Assembly: GCF_020618475.1 (NCBI RefSeq)
Contig: NZ_CP085335.1
Location: forward strand, 372,001 to 436,000
Source of the DNA: Haladaptatus halobius
GTDB taxonomy: Archaea; Halobacteriota; Halobacteria; Halobacteriales; Haladaptataceae
Length of the DNA stretch: 64,000 bases
Reading direction: 5' to 3'
The number at the start of each line of letters is the position of its first letter. Position 1 is the first letter of the stretch. The notes beneath the pieces are model-generated. The model searched no databases. It saw only the letters and a list, made by a program, of their open reading frames with translations, and was not told where the DNA came from. This document shows, in pieces, positions 1 to 8,343 of this stretch. The position numbers were made by a program, and so were the translations under genes.

Positions 1-1567
1 AGCCGCGATGCTCGACCTCCAAGGCCCCGAGATTCGAACCGCGGAGGTCGAGGAGCCGATCACGCTCGAAACCGGTTCGACCGTCCAGTTCGTGGAGGGC
101 GACGACGCGACGCCGGAGGAGGTCGGTCTGTCGGTCGGCATCACCGGCGCCGAACCGGGTGACGCCATCCTCTTAGACGACGGACGAATCGAGACGAGGG
201 TTGAGCGAGTCGAGGACGACGCCGTCGTCACCCGCGTCGTCAGCGGCGGCGAACTCCGCAGTCGGAAAGGCGTCAACGTCCCCGGCGTCGAACTCGGTCT
301 GGACACCGTTACCGAGAAAGACCGCGGCGACCTCGCGCTCGCCGCCGAGAAAGAGGTCGATTTCGTCGCCGCGAGCTTCGTCCGCGACGCGGACGACGTG
401 TACGAGGTGAGCAAGGTGCTCGAAGAGGCCGGTGCCGATATCCCCATCATCGCCAAGATAGAGCGCCGCGGCGCGGTCGAGAACTTAAACGAGATAGTCG
501 ACGCGGCCTACGGCGTGATGGTCGCCCGCGGCGACCTCGGCGTCGAGTGTCCGATGGAGGACGTGCCGATGATTCAGAAGCGCATCATTCGCACCTGCCA
601 GCGGGAGGGCGTCCCCGTCATTACCGCGACGGAGATGCTCGATTCGATGGTTCACTCGCGCAGACCGACGCGCGCGGAAGCCTCCGACGTGGCGAACGCA
701 GTGCTCGACGGAACCGACGCCGTGATGCTCTCCGGTGAAACCGCGGTCGGCGACCACCCCGTCCGCGTCGTCGAGACGATGGACAGAATCGTCCGCGAGG
801 TCGAAGGGAGCGAGGAATACGCCGAAACACTCGAACAGCGCGTCCCGGCTGGTGACGACACCCGAACCGACGCGCTGGCTCGGTCGGCGCGCTACCTCGC
901 CCGCGACATCGGCGCGAGCGCGGTCGTCGCGGCCAGCGAGTCCGGCTACACCGCGCTGAAGGTGGCGAAGTTTCGCCCCGGCGTCCCGGTCGTGGCGACG
1001 ACGCCGAACGACCGCGTCCGACGAAAGCTCACGCTCTCGTGGGGTGTCAACGCCCAGTACATCGACCTCGGTCGGAGCGTCGAGACTATCATCGAGGACG
1101 GCGTGCAGGCCGCCCTCGACGCGGACGTCGCGGAGAGCGGGGACACCGTGGTCGTGCTCACGGGGATGATGAGCGAACTCGAAGGCTCCGACACGGCGAA
1201 CATGCTCAAAGTCCACGTCGCCGCCCAGACCATCGCCACCGGGCGGAGCGTCGTGCGAGGGCAGACCGCCGGGCCGGTCGCGCGCAGTACGACGGGCGAT
1301 CTCTCCGACGTTCCAGGCGGAACCGTGCTCGTGCTCGAACCGGAGTTCGACGGGGAGTTCACCGGCGATACGTCGCGCCTCGCGGGCATCGTCGACGCCC
1401 GCCCCGGGATGACGGGATACCCGGCGCTGGTCGCCCGCGAACTCGACATTCCGATGGTCAGCGGCGCGCCGCTCGGCCCAGAAGTGGATGACGGCGACGT
1501 CGTGACGATGGACGCCGAGCGCGGCGTCGTCTACGAGGGCGACGTTCGTTCGCGCGACCGCTCGTAG
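1..1567 (+). CDS. pyk: pyruvate kinase, 5' end cut by window edge
   Basis: Pyruvate kinase converts phosphoenolpyruvate and ADP to pyruvate and ATP in the cytosol. The reading frame is open from base 2, and the first Met (position 8) lies inside the conserved LDLQGPEIRTA strand, so roughly the first 65-70 residues lie outside the window. Visible signatures are IAKIERRGAVENL (catalytic Lys/Glu region), VMVARGDLGVE, TATEMLDSM and RPTRAEASDVANAVLDGTDA. After the usual alpha/beta C domain there is an extra C-terminal part of about 110 residues (VLVLEPEF...GYPALVARELDIPMVSGAP) that resembles the PEP-utiliser swivel domain fused to some bacterial and haloarchaeal pyruvate kinases. The gene ends in TAG, showing that TAG is an ordinary stop in this genome. 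Confidence 0.96.
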   Translation, partial: AAMLDLQGPEIRTAEVEEPITLETGSTVQFVEGDDATPEEVGLSVGITGAEPGDAILLDDGRIETRVERVEDDAVVTRVVSGGELRSRKGVNVPGVELGLDTVTEKDRGDLALAAEKEVDFVAASFVRDADDVYEVSKVLEEAGADIPIIAKIERRGAVENLNEIVDAAYGVMVARGDLGVECPMEDVPMIQKRIIRTCQREGVPVITATEMLDSMVHSRRPTRAEASDVANAVLDGTDAVMLSGETAVGDHPVRVVETMDRIVREVEGSEEYAETLEQRVPAGDDTRTDALARSARYLARDIGASAVVAASESGYTALKVAKFRPGVPVVATTPNDRVRRKLTLSWGVNAQYIDLGRSVETIIEDGVQAALDADVAESGDTVVVLTGMMSELEGSDTANMLKVHVAAQTIATGRSVVRGQTAGPVARSTTGDLSDVPGGTVLVLEPEFDGEFTGDTSRLAGIVDARPGMTGYPALVARELDIPMVSGAPLGPEVDDGDVVTMDAERGVVYEGDVRSRDRS

Positions 1568-1599
1568 GTCTTTTGTCGCCGCGCGCCGTATCGCGTCGC

Positions 1600-1779
1600 A
1601 TGTCCGATTGGAAGTTCGACACGGACGAAGTCGGCGACGACGACGCTCCGAAGCGAGAGATTTCGCCGGAGGACGAGACCCTCGAACCGGGGTCTCCATC
1701 GGCCGAGAACGTGTTTTTCGTCCTGCTCGGCGTCTTCATGACCGTCTTCATCTTCCTCCGCCTGCTCGGCTTGGCGTAA
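1600..1779 (+). CDS. small acidic single-span membrane protein (DUF7312-like)
   Basis: A 59-residue protein with an acidic N-terminal half (MSDWKFDTDEVGDDDAP) and one hydrophobic C-terminal segment of about 20 residues (FFVLLGVFMTVFIFLRLLGLA). It is probably a tail-anchored or single-span membrane protein. The ATG at 1600 is chosen over an upstream TTG at 1573 because the conserved-looking MSDWKFD start lies there. It sits 32 bp after pyk and 38 bp before the NfeD-like gene, in the same direction. I recall similar short proteins annotated only as a haloarchaeal domain of unknown function. No function can be read from the sequence. Confidence 0.7.
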   Translation: MSDWKFDTDEVGDDDAPKREISPEDETLEPGSPSAENVFFVLLGVFMTVFIFLRLLGLA

Positions 1780-1817
1780 CCCACAAACCCTTAATCGTTC
1801 GACACCAAGACCACGAC

Positions 1818-2351
1818 ATGGCATCGCCCCTCGATTCGCTCCCGCTCTTGCTCGTCCTCGCGGGTGCGGGGCTCACGCTCGTGGAGGCGCTCATCCCCGG
1901 CGCTCACTTCATCGTCCTCGGCGTCGCGCTCTTGCTCGCGGGGCTGATAGCGGTCGCGTTTCCGCCGCTGGCACAGCCGTTCGTGCTCGCGGCGCTCGTG
2001 CTCGGATTCGGGGCCGTCTCGCTGTACGCGTACCGCGAACTCGACCTCTACGGCGGGAAAGGGACGGGCCGAACCAAAGACTCCGACTCGCTGAAAGGGA
2101 CGACCGGTCGGGTGACCGAGCGCGTCACGCCGTCGGAGGGACAGGTGAAACTGGACGACGGCGGTTTTAACCCGTACTTCGCCGCGCGCTCGATGGACGG
2201 CGAGATTCCGGAGGGAACCGAGGTGATGGTCATCGACCCCGGCGGCGGGAACGTCGTCACCGTCGAACCGCTCGGCCACATCGAGGACAGCATCGACCGG
2301 GAACTCGCGCGCGAGCGAGCAAATAGCGAGCGCGAGACGGAAGAACTCTGA
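1818..2351 (+). CDS. NfeD-like membrane protein
   Basis: A 177-residue protein with three or four hydrophobic segments in the first 75 residues (LPLLLVLAGAGLTLVEAL, FIVLGVALLLAGLIAV, PFVLAALVLGFGAVSLYAY). A soluble C-terminal beta-rich domain of the NfeD OB-fold type follows (KGTTGRVTERV...EGTEVMVIDPGGGNVVTVEPL). NfeD proteins are partners of stomatin/SPFH proteins and the two genes usually sit together. An SPFH gene follows directly at 2433, so a joint role in membrane microdomain organisation or membrane protein quality control is likely. This is the short form without the N-terminal ClpP-like protease domain. The ATG at 1818 has a TATA-like CTTAAT about 27 bp upstream, suggesting a leaderless transcript. 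Confidence 0.88.
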   Translation: MASPLDSLPLLLVLAGAGLTLVEALIPGAHFIVLGVALLLAGLIAVAFPPLAQPFVLAALVLGFGAVSLYAYRELDLYGGKGTGRTKDSDSLKGTTGRVTERVTPSEGQVKLDDGGFNPYFAARSMDGEIPEGTEVMVIDPGGGNVVTVEPLGHIEDSIDRELARERANSERETEEL

Positions 2352-2396
2352 CGCCTGACCTCTTTTCGTGCGGAAATGTACACCAAACATTAGCAG

Positions 2397-2407
2397 AATA
2401 CTTAACA
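2397..2407 (+). promoter_or_regulatory. TATA-like box for the SPFH gene
   Basis: An AT-rich stretch reading ATACTTAAC lies about 30 bp before the ATG at 2433, the usual spacing of a haloarchaeal TATA element for a leaderless mRNA. It suggests that the SPFH gene can be transcribed apart from the NfeD-like gene upstream. Prediction from spacing and composition only. Confidence 0.4.
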
Positions 2408-2432
2408 CGTATCTCTCCTAACACCCGGACGT

Positions 2433-3584
2433 ATGCTGCCCACTGTACCTCTCCAAGCGGCCCCCCTCGGCGGAGGGCTGATGATAATCGCACTGTTGTT
2501 TCTCGTCCTCGCTATCGTCACCGTCTGGTCGGCGGTCGAAATCGTGGACGCGACCGAAAAGCGGGCGCTGACGGTGTTCGGCGAGTACCGCAAACTGCTC
2601 GAACCGGGTATCAACTTCGTCCCGCCGTTCGTGAGCAACACCCATCGCTTCGACATGCGAACCCAGACGCTCGACGTGCCGCGACAGGAAGCCATCACGC
2701 GCGACAACTCGCCCGTGACCGCGGACGCCGTCGTCTACATCAAGGTGATGGACGCCAAAAAGGCGTTCCTCGAAGTCGAGGATTACAAGCGCGCCGTCTC
2801 GAACCTCGCCCAAACGACCCTCCGCGCCGTGCTCGGTGACATGGAATTGGACGACACGCTCAACAAGCGCCAGGAGATCAACGCCAAGATCCGACGCGAA
2901 CTGGACGAACCCACGGACGAGTGGGGAATCCGCGTCGAGAGCGTCGAAGTCCGCGAGGTCAACCCCTCGAAGGACGTTCAACAGGCGATGGAACAGCAGA
3001 CCAGCGCGGAGCGCAAACGCCGTGCGATGATCCTCGAAGCGCAGGGTGAACGCCGGAGCGCCATCGAGACGGCGGAAGGTGACAAGCAGTCCAACATCAT
3101 CCGCGCGCAGGGTGAGAAACAGAGCCAGATCCTGGAAGCGCAGGGTGACGCGGTCTCGACCGTCCTCCGCGCGAAGTCCGCCGAATCGATGGGCGAACGC
3201 GCCATCATCGAGAAGGGGATGGAGACGCTCGAAACCATCGGCCAGGGCGAATCCACGACGTTCGTCCTGCCACAGGAACTCTCCTCGCTGGTCGGTCGGT
3301 ACGGCAAACACCTGACCGGAAGCGACGTTTCCGTCGACGGCAAGCAGGACTTGGAGAGCCTCGAATTCGACGAGGAGACCCGCGAACTGCTCGGACTCGA
3401 CGACATCGACGAGATTCTCGGCCAGATAGACCAGGAAGCCGAGATGGACGTCGAAGCGATGGAGAAGGAAGCGCAGGCGATAAAGGAGGGCGAAGACCCG
3501 GCGAACATCAAGAGCGCCGACGAGGTCATCGAGGAGATGGACGCTGAGATGGACGAGTCGGAGATGGAGACGGAAGTCGAGTAA
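2433..3584 (+). CDS. SPFH/band 7 (stomatin-prohibitin family) membrane protein
   Basis: A 383-residue protein with an N-terminal membrane segment (LMIIALLFLVLAIVTVWSAV, about residues 15-35), then the SPFH domain. Characteristic strings are RALTVFGEYRKLLEPGINFV, DMRTQTLDVPRQEAITRDN and GIRVESVEVREVNPSKDVQ. A charged, Ala/Glu-rich coiled-coil region follows (QQTSAERKRRAMILEAQGER, AEGDKQSNIIRAQGEKQSQ). The C-terminal 80 residues are very acidic with many Met and Glu residues, longer than in minimal stomatins. Stomatins form oligomeric rings on the cytosolic face of the membrane, and the NfeD partner lies 81 bp upstream. Substrates or clients cannot be inferred. Confidence 0.92.
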   Translation: MLPTVPLQAAPLGGGLMIIALLFLVLAIVTVWSAVEIVDATEKRALTVFGEYRKLLEPGINFVPPFVSNTHRFDMRTQTLDVPRQEAITRDNSPVTADAVVYIKVMDAKKAFLEVEDYKRAVSNLAQTTLRAVLGDMELDDTLNKRQEINAKIRRELDEPTDEWGIRVESVEVREVNPSKDVQQAMEQQTSAERKRRAMILEAQGERRSAIETAEGDKQSNIIRAQGEKQSQILEAQGDAVSTVLRAKSAESMGERAIIEKGMETLETIGQGESTTFVLPQELSSLVGRYGKHLTGSDVSVDGKQDLESLEFDEETRELLGLDDIDEILGQIDQEAEMDVEAMEKEAQAIKEGEDPANIKSADEVIEEMDAEMDESEMETEVE

Positions 3585-3664
3585 CAAACCCGCTCTCACC
3601 ACTCGGTTGTACGCGTCTTTCCAAACGAAGCAATTTTACGTCCCCCTGTCGTATAGCTGTACAG

Positions 3665-4279
3665 ATGGTTGAACGCGGTAACGTGGATGAAAATAAGCGC
3701 GCCACCCTCCGCCGCTTCGCGGTTCTCGGGGCGGCGACGCCGCTGACGAAACTCGCCGACGCGAACCCTTCGGGTGAGCGAAGCGAGGCCCGCGAGGCTA
3801 TCGCGGGCTACATCTCCACCACGCCGGGTGCTCACTTCTCGAAGATACGCGACGACCTCCAACTCGGAACCGGCGAGACGCAACACCACCTCCGCCACCT
3901 CGTCGACCTCGGCGTCGTCGAGAGCCACCGGGACGGCGACTACCGACGATTTTTCCCCGCCGGGAAGTTCTCCGCGTTCGAACAGGTGGCGCTCGGCTAT
4001 CTCCGCCGGAACACCGCACGCGGGATGCTCATCGAACTGCTCCGCAACCCGACGGCGACCGGCGGCGACCTCGCAACCGCGCTCGACGTGTCCCGTCCGA
4101 CGGTGAGCAAGTACGCCGCCGACTTGGAGGAGAAGGGGCTGCTCTCGCGCGAGGACGGCTACGCCGTCCGTCGCCCGGAGACGCTCATCACACTGCTCGT
4201 TCGGTACGCCGATTCGTTCGACGCCAACGCCGAGACGTTCGCCAGCGAGGCGGCGGGCCTCATCTCGTTCGACCCGTAA
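3665..4279 (+). CDS. two-HTH transcriptional regulator (winged helix)
   Basis: A 204-residue protein with two winged-helix units. The first, about residues 45-100 (GAHFSKIRDDLQLGTGETQHHLRHLVDLGVV), resembles the haloarchaeal family of paired wHTH regulators that read DNA through ArsR/MarR-like helices. The second, about residues 120-170 (PTATGGDLATALDVSRPTVSKYAADLEEKGLL), is a second DNA-binding helix. No ligand domain is visible. A TATA-like AATTTTAC element about 30 bp before the ATG suggests a leaderless transcript. The R2-like oxidase gene follows 55 bp downstream in the same direction, so the regulator may control it, but this is only proximity. Confidence 0.82.
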   Translation: MVERGNVDENKRATLRRFAVLGAATPLTKLADANPSGERSEAREAIAGYISTTPGAHFSKIRDDLQLGTGETQHHLRHLVDLGVVESHRDGDYRRFFPAGKFSAFEQVALGYLRRNTARGMLIELLRNPTATGGDLATALDVSRPTVSKYAADLEEKGLLSREDGYAVRRPETLITLLVRYADSFDANAETFASEAAGLISFDP

Positions 4280-4334
4280 ACCGCCGCCCATGCGAGGCGT
4301 AAACTGATTCCCTTGGAGTTCTAACGTCGAATCG

Positions 4335-5201
4335 ATGCAACTCGACCACGCCGCCCGCTCGTTTCGGTACTATCGAAATGCCGTCGAACGACACTGGGAT
4401 CCCCATGACATCGACCTCGCCGGCGACCTCGCCGCGGTCGCCGACTTGGACGACGACGCCCTCTTCGGTCTCAAGCAGACCCTCGCCCGCTTCGGCGCAG
4501 GCGAGCAGGCGGTCACGGAAGACCTCACGCCGCTCGCCGTCGTGCTGGACGACGTGGAAGACCAGCTGTTCGTCACGACGCAGGTGTACGAGGAGGCGAA
4601 GCACACGGTCTTCTTCGACCGCTACTGGGACGAAGTCATCAACGCCGAAGAGGAGCGTCGGGGACAGGAACGCTCCTCGCCGACCGAAGACCGGTGGTTC
4701 AACGAGGGGTACCTCGAACTGTTCGACCGCAACGAAGCCGTGATGAATCGACTGCTGGACGACGACACGCCCGTGAACCGGGCGGTGGCGTACTGTCACT
4801 ACCACCTCACCATCGAGGGCATCCTCGCCCAGACAGGGTACTATGGCCTGACTCGCTCTTACGACGGCGAGACGTATCCGGAGATTCCCGTGTTGTCCGG
4901 ACTGATCGAGGGGTTGACGAAGATTCGCGGCGACGAGGGTCGCCACGTCGGCTTCGGGATGGCGAAGCTGAAGGAACTGGTCGCGTCGGATGCGGTCGAT
5001 ACCGACCTCTTACGGACGACCATCGACGAACTCCTCCCGCTCGTGCAGGCGACCATTCCTGAACGCGACGAGGACGGTCCGGGGCCGTCGCCGACCGAAC
5101 TGGTCGGCTACGCGACCGAAAAACACGGCCAGCGGATGAACCAGATAACGACCGGAAGCGAGGATATCCCCTCCGTCGAGGAGCTGACGAGTATCGATTA
5201 A
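4335..5201 (+). CDS. R2-like ligand-binding oxidase (ferritin-like, RNR small-subunit fold)
   Basis: A 288-residue ferritin-like four-helix protein, often labelled ribonucleotide reductase beta subunit in haloarchaea. The dimetal ligands are visible: Glu57 (GAGEQAV), Glu87 and His90 (EEAKH), Glu161 (HLTIEG) and Glu201 with His204 (GDEGRH). Val60 is three residues after the first Glu, and Tyr156 is five before the fourth ligand. That is the spacing of the Val-Tyr pair that forms the ether cross-link in R2lox proteins. The first ligand is Glu rather than the Asp of classical R2. No large RNR subunit gene is nearby. A mixed Mn/Fe oxidase acting on a long-chain ligand is therefore more likely than deoxyribonucleotide synthesis. 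Confidence 0.85.
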   Translation: MQLDHAARSFRYYRNAVERHWDPHDIDLAGDLAAVADLDDDALFGLKQTLARFGAGEQAVTEDLTPLAVVLDDVEDQLFVTTQVYEEAKHTVFFDRYWDEVINAEEERRGQERSSPTEDRWFNEGYLELFDRNEAVMNRLLDDDTPVNRAVAYCHYHLTIEGILAQTGYYGLTRSYDGETYPEIPVLSGLIEGLTKIRGDEGRHVGFGMAKLKELVASDAVDTDLLRTTIDELLPLVQATIPERDEDGPGPSPTELVGYATEKHGQRMNQITTGSEDIPSVEELTSID

Positions 5202-5434
5202 GCGTCGACTTTCCACGTGGTAGATGAGGAGTAGCCCCACTTCTCGACTTCCACGTCGAAGTCACCGTCGGCGATGGCGGTCATGTTCGTCCCGACCTCC
5301 TTCGCCGTGAGTCCGAGGTCGCTCCCGATGAGGCGGGATTTGAAGTACGTCTTCGTGCCACCGTTCTCGCGGAGGTAGCGGAGGATGCGCTGTTGTTTGT
5401 CGGTGAGTGCGGTCGTGCCAGCAGTCGTGCTCAT
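5198..5434 (-). CDS. small winged-helix protein (DUF7123-like)
   Basis: A 78-residue protein with a single winged-helix fold: DKQQRILRYLRENGG, then a recognition-like helix LTAKEVGTNMTAI, then a beta wing (DFDVEVEKWGYSSSTTWKV). I recognise it as a widespread haloarchaeal family of unknown function. Its stop codon overlaps the stop of the R2-like oxidase by three bases, so the genes converge with no room for separate terminators. It could be a small DNA-binding regulator; its target is unknown. Confidence 0.8.
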   Translation of the reverse strand: MSTTAGTTALTDKQQRILRYLRENGGTKTYFKSRLIGSDLGLTAKEVGTNMTAIADGDFDVEVEKWGYSSSTTWKVDA

Positions 5435-5627
5435 GTCTCTGCAGAGAACGGATACTCCCTTAGTGAATTTGGTACGAGTGGCTAACGCATCGCCGTCTTG
5501 TGTTTTCCAGACTGATGAGTGTGAAATGAACTCGCTCCGTGGGGCGGGTTGGTACGGTTGGTTAACGCCGTCGTGACACCGATTGGCCCAGAAGCTACTT
5601 ACGGCGTGGTGCAGTGGGATTTTAGTA

Positions 5628-7451
5628 ATGAGCGGTGGTTCCGTAGACGTAAGTGTCGTCCTTCCCGCCTACAACGAGGAGACGACCATCGAGAACACCG
5701 TCGAGACGACCCTCGACACGCTAGAATCGTTTCTGCCGCCCGATAGCTTCGAGGTGATCGTCGCTGAAGACGGCTGTGACGACCGAACGCCGGAGATCGC
5801 GGATCGGATGGCCGAACAGGACGACCGAGTCCGTCACTTCCACAGCGACGAACGACTGGGGCGCGGGGGAGCACTGAATCACGCGTTCGAAGCCGCAGAC
5901 GGGGGGACGTTGGTCTACTTCGACACGGATTTGGCGACGGACATGCAGCATCTGGAGGAACTCGTCGAGAGCGTTCGCTCCGGCGAGTACGACTTCGCCA
6001 CCGGGTCGCGGTGGATGCCCGAGAACGTGGCCGACCGACCGGCGAAACGCGATTTCGCCAGTCGCGGATTCAACGGTCTGACGCGCTTTTTCCTCCGTTC
6101 CGACCTGCGCGACCACCAGTGTGGGTTCAAGGCGTTCGACCGCGAGGCGCTGTTCGAGATACTAGAAGGGGTCGAGGACAAACACTGGTTCTGGGACACG
6201 GAGGTGCTCATTCGCGCACAGCACAAGGGGTACCGCATTAAGGAGTTCGCGGTCGACTGGACGCCGAAAGGCGATACGAAAGTCGAACTCGTGCGCGACG
6301 TGTTCGGCATGGGAAGCCAGATAGGTCGATGTTGGTGGGAGTTCACCGTCCAACCGCGCATCACCCGCCGGGTGTCCATCGCGGTGGGCGTTCTGATGAC
6401 CGTCGTCGCCGTCCTACTGATGGGCAAGTACCTTCCGATGACGGAAGTGCTCGACCAGATGAGTCACGCGAACCCGGTGCTCGTCGGTATCGCGGCGCTC
6501 ATTTACGTCCTTTCGTGGCCGCTTCGCGGCGTCCGCTACCGGGATATCCTCGAAGAGCTCGGTTTCACGGAGCAGGTCGGCTTCCTCACCGGAGCGATAT
6601 TTGTCAGCCAGACGGGGAATCTCGTGTTCCCTGCTCGTGCCGGTGACGCGGTGCGTGCCTACGTCGTGAAAGCGCGCCGCGGGATACCGTACCCCTCGGG
6701 ATTCGCGTCGCTCGCCGTGGAACGCGTCTTCGACCTGCTCACCATCACCGTCATGGCCGGAACCGTCCTGCTCGGTCTGACGGTGACCGGGCAGGCCGCC
6801 GAAATCGTGCAGGCGATCACGGGCGCGGAGAACCAGCAAGCGGCGCGCATGGCGGTGTACGTCGCGGCGGGCGTCGGCGGCGCGGCGTTCGCGGCGGTCG
6901 CTGTCATCGTCGCCAGCGCGCGCTCCGACCGGAATCTCGTCCGCGCGGCCGTGAAGAAGGTTAGCTCCGACTCCTACGCCGACCACGTGGCCAGCATCAT
7001 CGAACGGTTCACGGGCGATGTGCAGACCGTGGCGAGCAATCGGAGTGCGTTCGCTCGCGTCGGCGCGAGCAGTCTCGCCATCTGGACGCTCGACGTGCTG
7101 ACGGCCATCCTCGTGCTGACGGCCTTCGAGGGCGTCGCGCTCGACCCCGTGACGCTGATCGCCGTCGGCTTCTTCGCGGTGAGCGTCGGCAACCTCGCCA
7201 AGGTGCTCCCGCTCTCGCCCGGAGGCGTCGGCCTGTACGAAGCGGCGTTCACCGTCTTCGTCGCCGGCTTGACGCCCATCTCGTGGCCGGTGGCGTTCGG
7301 TGCCGCCATCCTCGACCACGCGGTGAAGAACATCGTCACCCTCGTCGGCGGCGTCGGTTCGATGTTCTCGCTCAACGTCTCGCTCACGCAGGCGGTCGAG
7401 GAAGGAAGGGAGGTGTCGGTGGAATCCGACGCGGCGTCGATGGACGACTAG
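5628..7451 (+). CDS. aglD: AglD-like glycosyltransferase: GT2 domain fused to a multi-span flippase-like domain
   Basis: A 607-residue two-part protein. Residues 1-250 are a family 2 glycosyltransferase of the dolichol-phosphate sugar synthase type: VVLPAYNEE, VIVAEDGCDDRT, the DTDLATD metal/nucleotide motif, and RDHQCGFKAFDREA. Residues 255-590 hold about eight hydrophobic spans of the lysylphosphatidylglycerol-synthase-like (UPF0104) family (VGVLMTVVAVLLMGKYL, GNLVFPARAGDAVRAY, LSPGGVGLYEAAFTVFVAGL). This layout is that of Haloferax AglD, which charges dolichol phosphate with the last hexose of the S-layer N-glycan. The start at 5628 (MSGGSVDVSV) is preferred because the GT2 domain begins immediately after it. 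No other agl genes are in the window. Orthology with AglD is inferred from architecture. Confidence 0.85.
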   Translation: MSGGSVDVSVVLPAYNEETTIENTVETTLDTLESFLPPDSFEVIVAEDGCDDRTPEIADRMAEQDDRVRHFHSDERLGRGGALNHAFEAADGGTLVYFDTDLATDMQHLEELVESVRSGEYDFATGSRWMPENVADRPAKRDFASRGFNGLTRFFLRSDLRDHQCGFKAFDREALFEILEGVEDKHWFWDTEVLIRAQHKGYRIKEFAVDWTPKGDTKVELVRDVFGMGSQIGRCWWEFTVQPRITRRVSIAVGVLMTVVAVLLMGKYLPMTEVLDQMSHANPVLVGIAALIYVLSWPLRGVRYRDILEELGFTEQVGFLTGAIFVSQTGNLVFPARAGDAVRAYVVKARRGIPYPSGFASLAVERVFDLLTITVMAGTVLLGLTVTGQAAEIVQAITGAENQQAARMAVYVAAGVGGAAFAAVAVIVASARSDRNLVRAAVKKVSSDSYADHVASIIERFTGDVQTVASNRSAFARVGASSLAIWTLDVLTAILVLTAFEGVALDPVTLIAVGFFAVSVGNLAKVLPLSPGGVGLYEAAFTVFVAGLTPISWPVAFGAAILDHAVKNIVTLVGGVGSMFSLNVSLTQAVEEGREVSVESDAASMDD

Positions 7452-7493
7452 CGCGACCCTCACTCCGTTTCGTAGTGTCCCGACGGTTCGGAT

Positions 7494-8294
7494 TTACGTC
7501 CATATTGATTTCGTATACGCGAGTCTCAAGCCCTATCGTACCATGTTGTTCTGACTGGTGCTGGCGAACCGAGCCTCCCCGACGACGAGGTCACAGCCCT
7601 CGCGTTCGGCGACGAGCATCCGCCGACGCACCAACGCCATATGGCACCCCCGTCCTCGGAAATCCGGGCGCGTCGCAGCAGCCGCTAGCGACCCGATTCT
7701 GCTTTTCGCGTGGAGGACGCCGACGCTCGCCGGAACACCGTCGACGCACGCCACGAAGAAGCGCCAGGCCGCTCGGTCGGCGAGTACTTCGTTGTTGGCG
7801 GCGACGCCCGACCGGATGTCGTCCGGCAGTCCAAACCCCTCCACGTAGACGTCGGCGAACAGGTCGAGCTCGCCACCCGTCAGTTCCCGACGCGTCACGC
7901 CCGGCGGTGACCGACGCTCTTCGAGCGAAGGGGTTCCGTACAGGGCGGAGTGGAACTGCGACTAAACGAACCCTCGGTCGGCCAACGCCGCGAAGAGGTC
8001 GGAGCTCGCGCGGGTCGGTGCGACCTCAACCCGACAGGGGGTCTCTTGCCGTCGATAGAACGACGCGATGGCCGGGATTCGTTCTCCCTCCGCGGCTCCG
8101 ACACCTTTCACCGTGTTGAACGACGGTCCGGGGGCGTTCCGCGCGACGAACGCGGTAGCGTCGCCGAACTTCCGGATTTCGACGCCCATCGGATTTCCGA
8201 CTCGTCCTCGTACTGCCTCCAATCTCGACCGGAGCGTCTCGATTTCCGCTCGTTCGACGCGGGATGCCAACGCCTCCGATACGACGGGATTCAT
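7494..8294 (-). pseudogene. GNAT N-acetyltransferase interrupted by two in-frame TAG codons
   Basis: Reading minus from ATG 8294 (MNPVVSEALASRVERAE) gives one continuous frame to TAA at 7494-7496, about 266 codons. It is interrupted by TAG at 7962-7964 and TAG at 7530-7532. The first stop separates ALADRGFV from SQFHSALYGTPSLEE. The second separates SQNNMVR from GLRLAYTKSIWT, which is the normal last strand of this acetyltransferase type. The acetyl-CoA loop TRPDFRGRGCHMALVRRRM is intact between the stops. The frame does not change at either site, so these are substitutions, not indels. A GTG at 7898 could restart only the C-terminal half. It is most likely an inactivated gene. TAG ends normal genes here, so genome-wide recoding is not supported. 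Confidence 0.82.
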
Positions 8295-8343
8295 CGACCG
8301 GGTCGGTTCTCGTGAAGAAGGTATCAGTGTATCGCTCCACGAG

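Noticed and set aside
485..1699. 404-residue minus-strand frame opposite pyk
   Set aside because: Same reason: Arg/His-rich shadow of the pyruvate kinase gene.
4335..5201. True ribonucleotide reductase small subunit
   Set aside because: The first ligand is Glu instead of Asp, the Val/Tyr pair matches R2lox, and no large subunit gene is adjacent.
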